From Bartonella bovis 91-4 (lineage in GTDB: Bacteria; Pseudomonadota; Alphaproteobacteria; Rhizobiales; Rhizobiaceae), in assembly GCF_000384965.1 (NCBI RefSeq), contig NZ_CM001844.1:1560668-1624667 (forward strand): a DNA stretch of 64,000 nucleotides, given 5' to 3'. Positions 58,775 to 64,000 of the stretch are shown here, piece by piece. The position numbers and the translations under genes were made by a program. A model generated the notes under the pieces. It was given only the letters and a program-made list of their open reading frames with translations, searched no databases and was not told where the DNA came from. The number at the start of each line of letters is the position of its first letter. The stretch's first letter is position 1.

Positions 58775-60642
58775 TAAGCTAATTTTGCCTTTTCACGTTT
58801 TTGACGCTGAATAGATGTAATAATTAATGATAATGCCGCTGGTGTCATACCATCAATCTTTTGTGCATCAGCAATTGAGCGTGGTGATACTTGTTGAATT
58901 TTTATTTTCAATTCATTCGAAAGACCAGAAATTGCTTGAATATCTAAAGAAGTAGGAATTTCTAAACGTTCATCTCGTTGAAGAACAGCAATATCTTGTG
59001 CTTGTCTTTCTAAATAAACAGCATATTGTGCTTCAATTTCTAGAGCCTCAACGGTTTTAGTATCGATTGATTGTAATTGTGGCCAAAAAGACGAAAGACG
59101 TGCTATACTCATACCAGGATAAGCCAAAAGATCATAAGCTGATCGCCGGATTCCGTCATGATTTATATGTAATCCATGAGCAGATGCTTCATTGGGAGTT
59201 AAAAAGAGTTTTTGGCAAATTGATCGCGCTTGATCAAGACATCTTTGTTTATGTTGATAGAAACTCCATCGAGTATTACTAATAATACCCCACTGTTGTG
59301 CTAAAGGAGTTAAACGAGTATCAGCATTGTCTGCACGTAGAGATAAACGAAATTCTGCCCGTGATGTAAACATTCGATAAGGTTCACAAACCCCGCGTGA
59401 AACTAAATCATCAATCATAACACCAATATAAGCTATTGAGCGGCTTAAAATAATTTCTTTTAAACCAATTACTTGACGGGCAGCATTAAGTCCCGCTAAA
59501 AGTCCTTGTGCTGCGGCTTCTTCATATCCTGTTGTACCATTAATTTGGCCTGCTAAAAATAATCCTGGTAAAGATTTTAATTCTAAAGTTCTGGTAAGTT
59601 GTTTTGGATTAACAAAATCATATTCAATAGCATAACCCGGCTGTAAAATTGTTACATTTTCTAACCCTTCAATAGTCTTTAAAAAAGAAATTTGTATATC
59701 CTCAGGAAGAGAAGTAGAAATGCCATTTGGATAGATAACATCGCTATCTAATCCTTCTGGTTCCAAGAAAATTTGATGCCCATCTCTTTCACCAAATTTA
59801 ATAATCTTATCTTCAATTGAAGGACAATAACGTGGCCCTAATCCTTCAATGGCTCCAGAATATAAAGCAGACTGATGTATATTTTCACGAATAATTTGAT
59901 GTGTTTGTGTATTTGTGCGGGTTATTGCACATTCAATCTGAGGTTGTTCTATTTTCTCTGTTAAGAAAGAAAAAGGTACCGGACATTTGTCAGCTTGTTG
60001 TTTAGGAAGCATCTCCCAACAAATTGTTTTTTTACTAAGACGAGGGGGAGTTCCTGTTTTTAGTCGTCCAAGATTTATACCATATTCTTTCAAGCGCCCA
60101 GCAAGTTGCACACTTGACTGTTCTCCCATACGACCGGCATGCCATGTTTTATTACCAATATGAATAAGGCCGCGTAGAAATGTGCCTGTTGTTAAAACTA
60201 CAGCTTTAGAAAAGATATTCCCTTGTTTTTTTAAAGAAACACCTGAAATACGTTCATTTTCAACAATCAGATCAATAACTTCATCCTCAATAAGTGTTAA
60301 ATTACTTTGCTTTTGCAGAAATCCTTGAATTGCTTTTTTATATAACTGTCGATCAGCTTGTGTACGTGGCCCTCTGACTGCTGGTCCTTTACGTCGATTA
60401 AGAAGTCGAAATTGTATTCCAGCAGCATCTGCAGCCTGTCCCATTAAACCACCCAAAGCATCTATTTCACGAACCAGATGTCCTTTTCCAAGTCCGCCAA
60501 TAGCAGGATTACATGACATTGTGCCAAGTTCTGATATTTGATAAGTAACAAGTACTGTTCGTGTTCCAACACGCGCTGAAGCTGAAGCAGCTTCACAACC
60601 AGCATGACCTCCTCCAACAACAATAACATCATACAATTGCAT
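58774..60642 (-). CDS. mnmG: tRNA uridine-5-carboxymethylaminomethyl modification enzyme MnmG
   Basis: With MnmE installs cmnm5 on wobble U34, using FAD and methylene-THF. It has 622 residues. The FAD site is [14 protein letters not shown], and [16 protein letters not shown] and [12 protein letters not shown] follow. [21 protein letters not shown] is the C-terminal FAD motif, and the catalytic Cys are in MSCNPA and SIEDKI-flanking regions. It overlaps rsmG by one base and lies 46 bp after mnmE. Confidence 0.97.
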   Translation of the reverse strand: MQLYDVIVVGGGHAGCEAASASARVGTRTVLVTYQISELGTMSCNPAIGGLGKGHLVREIDALGGLMGQAADAAGIQFRLLNRRKGPAVRGPRTQADRQLYKKAIQGFLQKQSNLTLIEDEVIDLIVENERISGVSLKKQGNIFSKAVVLTTGTFLRGLIHIGNKTWHAGRMGEQSSVQLAGRLKEYGINLGRLKTGTPPRLSKKTICWEMLPKQQADKCPVPFSFLTEKIEQPQIECAITRTNTQTHQIIRENIHQSALYSGAIEGLGPRYCPSIEDKIIKFGERDGHQIFLEPEGLDSDVIYPNGISTSLPEDIQISFLKTIEGLENVTILQPGYAIEYDFVNPKQLTRTLELKSLPGLFLAGQINGTTGYEEAAAQGLLAGLNAARQVIGLKEIILSRSIAYIGVMIDDLVSRGVCEPYRMFTSRAEFRLSLRADNADTRLTPLAQQWGIISNTRWSFYQHKQRCLDQARSICQKLFLTPNEASAHGLHINHDGIRRSAYDLLAYPGMSIARLSSFWPQLQSIDTKTVEALEIEAQYAVYLERQAQDIAVLQRDERLEIPTSLDIQAISGLSNELKIKIQQVSPRSIADAQKIDGMTPAALSLIITSIQRQKREKAKLA

Positions 60643-60671
60643 CTGTTTTATTCCATATCAAACTATTTTAA

Positions 60672-60687
60672 AGTTTCACGTGAATCA
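60672..60687. promoter_or_regulatory. Degenerate parS-like site between mnmE and mnmG
   Basis: AGTTTCACGTGAATCA has two mismatches to TGTTTCACGTGAAACA. It falls in the 46-bp gap between mnmE and mnmG, 2 kb from the stronger rsmG site. Confidence 0.6.
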
Positions 60688-60688
60688 T

Positions 60689-61996
60689 TTATTTACCAAC
60701 ACAAAATTGTGAAAAAATAACATCAAGTAAATCTTCAACATCAATGTCACCTGTAATTCGTCCAAGTGTATCACTCGCACGACGAAGATGTTCTGCACGT
60801 AAACTTAAATCAAGAGAAACATGATTTATTGCAGTATCAATTTCTTTAACAGTTTCTTTTAATAATTGGAGTTGTCTTTTTTGTGCTGAAACAACATTAC
60901 CAATTTCAGCAATACGACGCAGACAAAATGATTCTATCTCTTTTATAAGATGATCAAAATTTAAACCACTTAACGCTGAAAATTGTATAGACCAACGTTC
61001 TTTATCCCCTTGATAAAGATCAAGTTTATTACCAACACGCCATACTTCAGCCGATGTTTTTGGTAAATGAATTTCTTGAGGATTGTTCATATCATCAACC
61101 AAAATAACTAAATCAGCATCTATAACGTGTTGTTTTGCAGTTTCGATACCTAATTGTTCAATTTTACTTTCTGTTTTTCTAAAACCAGCAGTATCTGTTA
61201 AAAAAACTGGTAAACCGCCAAGTATTAATCTAATTTCCAAAGCATCACGTGTTGTTCCTGCTTCTTGCGTTACAATAGCAACAGGTCTTCCAGCTAGACG
61301 ATTAATAATACTTGATTTTCCAGAATTTGGAGCACCTACAATAACAACTTTTAACCCATCACGTAAAATATTTGCGCGTTCTCCTGCACAAATATGTTCA
61401 CAAAGCGAATAACTAAGCTTTTTTATATTTTTCCAAATTTCATCAGATATACAGTCTGGAATATCATCTTCATCAGAAAAATCAATTTCCGCTTCTATTA
61501 AAGCACGTGCTGTTATAAGTTCATCACGCCAATTACGATATAACTTTGTTAAGTGTCCACTTGCACCTATAACAGCTAAACGTCTTTGACTTTCTGTTTC
61601 TGCTTCTATTAAATCAGCAAGAGCTTCTGCTTGAATTAAATCTATCTTTCCTTCAGCAAACGCTCTACGAGAAAATTCACCCGCCTCAGCAATGCGGCAC
61701 TCGGGAAATGTGGATAATTCATCTAAAAAACGATTAACAACTGCCTTACCCCCATGTAAATGGAATTCCGCACAATCCTCACCTGTAAAACTATGAGGAC
61801 CAGGAAAGAAAACAGTTAAAGCAGAATCTAAAAAGCTACCATCACGTGCAATAAGATTCCCATAATGCATAAATCGTGCTTTAGGTAAACAACCACAAAG
61901 CGTTTTAACAATGTTTACAACATGAGGACCAGAAAGTCGAATAACTGCAACCCCCGAAGGTAACAATCCACTTGAAAGCGCAAAGATTGTATCCAC
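60689..61996 (-). CDS. mnmE: tRNA modification GTPase MnmE
   Basis: The GTPase partner of MnmG. It has 435 residues. The N-terminal folate-binding domain has FALSSGLLPSGVAVIRLSGP and CAEFHLHGGKAVV. The inserted G domain has GAPNSGKSSIINRLA, DTAGFRKTE and NKLD. The C-terminal CxGK motif reads FCVGK and carries the catalytic Cys. It sits 32 bp after rho. Confidence 0.97.
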   Translation of the reverse strand: MDTIFALSSGLLPSGVAVIRLSGPHVVNIVKTLCGCLPKARFMHYGNLIARDGSFLDSALTVFFPGPHSFTGEDCAEFHLHGGKAVVNRFLDELSTFPECRIAEAGEFSRRAFAEGKIDLIQAEALADLIEAETESQRRLAVIGASGHLTKLYRNWRDELITARALIEAEIDFSDEDDIPDCISDEIWKNIKKLSYSLCEHICAGERANILRDGLKVVIVGAPNSGKSSIINRLAGRPVAIVTQEAGTTRDALEIRLILGGLPVFLTDTAGFRKTESKIEQLGIETAKQHVIDADLVILVDDMNNPQEIHLPKTSAEVWRVGNKLDLYQGDKERWSIQFSALSGLNFDHLIKEIESFCLRRIAEIGNVVSAQKRQLQLLKETVKEIDTAINHVSLDLSLRAEHLRRASDTLGRITGDIDVEDLLDVIFSQFCVGK

Positions 61997-62028
61997 AGGA
62001 CTAATCCTAACTTAAAACTATGATGTTT

Positions 62029-63294
62029 CTAAGTATTCATTGAATCAAAAAATTCACTGTTATTTTTTGTCTGTTTTAATTTATCAATTAAAAACTCAAT
62101 TGCATCTGTTACATTCATAGGTGCTAAAATACGACGAAGTACAAAAATCTTATGTAAGTCTTGACGAGCCACTAAAAGATCTTCTTTACGTGTTCCTGAT
62201 TTTAGAACATCCATAGCTGGAAAAATACGTTTATCCGCAACTTTACGATCAAGAACAATTTCTGAATTACCTGTTCCTTTAAATTCTTCAAAAATAACCT
62301 CATCCATACGACTACCTGTATCAATCAAAGCCGTTGCGATAATAGTTAAAGATCCACCTTCTTCAATATTACGTGCTGCACCAAAAAAACGTTTAGGACG
62401 TTGTAAAGCGTTAGCATCGACACCACCTGTTAAAACTTTACCTGATGAAGGAACAACTGTATTATATGCACGTCCAAGACGTGTAATTGAATCAAGAAGG
62501 ATAACAACATCACGTCCATATTCAACTAAACGTTTAGCTTTTTCAATAACCATTTCAGCTACTTGTACATGACGTATTGCTGGTTCATCAAAGGTAGAAG
62601 AGATTACCTCTCCCGTTACAGAACGCTGCATATCAGTTACTTCTTCTGGACGCTCATCAATTAAAAGAACAATGAGATAACATTCAGGATGATTAGTCGT
62701 AATAGAATGAGCAATATTTTGTAATAAAACCGTTTTTCCTGTTCGAGGAGGTGCTACAATTAATCCTCGCTGACCTTTTCCTAGTGGGGATATTAAATCA
62801 ACAACCCGTGATGACATATCCTTATTTGTAGAATCTTGTATTTCCATTTGGAAACGTTCATTTGAATAAAGAGGTGTCAGATTATCAAAGTGAATTTTGT
62901 AGCGAATTTTCTCAGGATCTTCAAAATTAATCGTATTAATCTTTAGAAGAGCAAAATAACGTTCTCCCTCCTTTGGACCACGAATAGGACCTTCAACCGT
63001 ATCTCCTGTTTTTAAAGAGAAAGATTGAATCTGTGCAGGAGAAAGATAAATGTCATCGGGCCCTGGAAGATAATTAGCATCAGCAGATCGCAAGAATCCA
63101 AATCCATCTTGTAAAACTTCAACGACACCTTCCCCAATAATCTCCACATCTTGTAAAGCGAGTTTTTTCAAAATGGCAAACATTAACTCTTGTTTGCGCA
63201 TCAATGAAGCATTTTCAACTTCTAATGTTTCAGCAAAAGTAACAAGTTCAACTGGATTTTTACTTTTGAGTTCCTGTAGTTTCATTTCTTGCAT
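62029..63294 (-). CDS. rho: Transcription termination factor Rho
   Basis: A hexameric RNA helicase that ends transcription. It has 421 residues, a normal length. The N-terminal helical part precedes an OB fold with [19 protein letters not shown] (RNA primary site). The ATPase domain has [17 protein letters not shown] (Walker A), [16 protein letters not shown] (Walker B) and the Q-loop and R-loop stretch near [19 protein letters not shown]. ATGs at codons 1 and 4 are both possible starts. It is the first gene of the cluster and is transcribed away from the candidate origin. Confidence 0.98.
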   Translation of the reverse strand: MQEMKLQELKSKNPVELVTFAETLEVENASLMRKQELMFAILKKLALQDVEIIGEGVVEVLQDGFGFLRSADANYLPGPDDIYLSPAQIQSFSLKTGDTVEGPIRGPKEGERYFALLKINTINFEDPEKIRYKIHFDNLTPLYSNERFQMEIQDSTNKDMSSRVVDLISPLGKGQRGLIVAPPRTGKTVLLQNIAHSITTNHPECYLIVLLIDERPEEVTDMQRSVTGEVISSTFDEPAIRHVQVAEMVIEKAKRLVEYGRDVVILLDSITRLGRAYNTVVPSSGKVLTGGVDANALQRPKRFFGAARNIEEGGSLTIIATALIDTGSRMDEVIFEEFKGTGNSEIVLDRKVADKRIFPAMDVLKSGTRKEDLLVARQDLHKIFVLRRILAPMNVTDAIEFLIDKLKQTKNNSEFFDSMNT

Positions 63295-64000
63295 GAAATA
63301 TTCTCTTTAATTAGAATGAGGAATTATCTCTGAATAAAAAATTTAATGAGTTTATGGGAGATTTGGAGAATGAAATATTCTTATTAAGAGACGAGCATTA
63401 TACACTCACCTCTTTCAAACTGCAAGTATTACTCTTTTATCTTTAGTTTAAGTATAATTGAATAATTATAGTAAGTATATTGGTTATAATTAAGTTTATA
63501 AAAATAACTAAACACTATAAAGAATAATTTATATTATTAAATTAAAAATTTTCATTTTCAATGATTATTACAAAAATTATTTTTTCTATCCATATATTTT
63601 TAATAATAATTTTCAAGTTATTATATGTATAAAAATAAAATAAATTATCTCTTATTTAGATTTAATAAAGTGTTCATTATTATAATTAAATTTTTTTTCA
63701 AAAATTTTTCTAAATTAAAAAATATTTTAAAAAGAGAGATTCTTCTTATTAAAATCTGTGTTTAATGTGGATTATTAATTATACTTATTCATTCCTCAGT
63801 TTTGTCCACAAAGAAGATTTTAAAAGAAGTAAGAAGTAGAAGTACCTTAGACATATTATCCCCATTCTTTTTTATAAGGGAAATTTATTCACCACAGCTA
63901 TCTAGTTTGTGCATAATAGTAAAATATTTCTTAAAAATTTCTATTTTATGAACAAATATGAAGTTCTATACACATTTATTAACAAAAAGTTAAAATTTCT
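63295..64000. other. Candidate chromosomal replication origin (partial)
   Basis: These 706 bases have no gene. The part 63,420-63,740 is extremely AT-rich and suits an unwinding element. Downstream lie DnaA-box-like nonamers (TTWTNCACA). One is perfect: TTATGCACA on the minus strand at 63908-63916. Six have one mismatch: 63757-63765 and 63766-63774 (back to back, minus strand), then 63802-63810, 63856-63864, 63885-63893 and 63966-63974. A CtrA full site is at 63979-63993. The adjacent rho-mnmE-mnmG-rsmG-parAB order is the origin-proximal block of alphaproteobacteria. The origin probably continues past the window edge toward hemE. Confidence 0.75.
63979..63993. promoter_or_regulatory. CtrA full binding site
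   Basis: TTAA, seven bases (CAAAAAG), TTAA: an exact match to the CtrA consensus TTAA-N7-TTAA. In Caulobacter CtrA binds such sites in the origin and blocks initiation. In DNA this AT-rich a chance match is possible, but it lies five bases after a DnaA-like box. Confidence 0.55.

Noticed and set aside
63751..63768. TTAA-N9-TTAA as a second CtrA site in the candidate origin
   Set aside because: Spacing is nine, not seven.

Overview
The window looks like chromosomal DNA of a Bartonella species (Rhizobiales). The DNA is AT-rich. Many proteins read as reduced Rhizobiales/Brucella homologues, for example an Omp19-type lipoprotein, a CenR-type regulator, a TIGR02302 protein and a fused MrpA/B. Gene order follows Rhizobiales blocks, but with decayed or missing members and long empty spacers. 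I saw no phage, insertion sequence, CRISPR array or rRNA. The genus assignment is an inference from protein recognition, not from a search.

Layout. 1-4.8 kb: the 3' part of a giant NAD-glutamate dehydrogenase and a glutamine amidotransferase. 4.9-12 kb: HemY-domain and mitofilin-like membrane proteins, tsaD, an EVE protein, an L,D-transpeptidase, cenR and a methyltransferase. 12.3-18.5 kb: the block TIGR02302 - lysA - lptM-like - argH - tlpA, in which argH is a clear pseudogene. 19-28 kb: yihY, holA, tRNA-Gly(GCC), plsC-like, a D,D-carboxypeptidase, a YafK-type L,D-transpeptidase, accA and xerD. 28-30.7 kb: aroK-aroB, a tRNA-Arg(CCU) gene split by a 235-nt Azoarcus-type group I intron, and a MliC-like protein. 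30.7-36.7 kb: a complete overlapping mrp/pha cation/proton antiporter operon. 37.5-39.9 kb: nspC and carboxynorspermidine synthase, closed by a hairpin terminator. 40-49 kb: the TCA block mdh-sucC-sucD-sucA-sucB-lpdA. 49-55.4 kb: zapE, omp19, then dapF-mtaB-ftsY-yciB. 55.9-63.3 kb: a secreted hypothetical protein and the origin-proximal cluster parB-parA-rsmG-mnmG-mnmE-rho.

The last ~700 bases (63.3-64.0 kb) hold no gene. They are extremely AT-rich and carry a cluster of DnaA-box-like nonamers plus a perfect CtrA full site (TTAA-N7-TTAA). Together with the adjacent parAB/mnmG/mnmE/rho genes and parS-like palindromes at 51.7, 58.7 and 60.7 kb, this makes the right edge a strong candidate for part of the chromosomal replication origin.

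Functionally the window covers TCA-cycle and glutamate entry, envelope building and remodelling (lysA, dapF, two unrelated L,D-transpeptidases, a D,D-carboxypeptidase), tRNA modification (tsaD, mtaB, mnmE/mnmG), chromosome segregation and polyamine synthesis. Signs of host-restricted reduction are the dead argH and the absence of hemC/hemD, which related genomes would be expected to carry beside tsaD and the HemY-domain gene.
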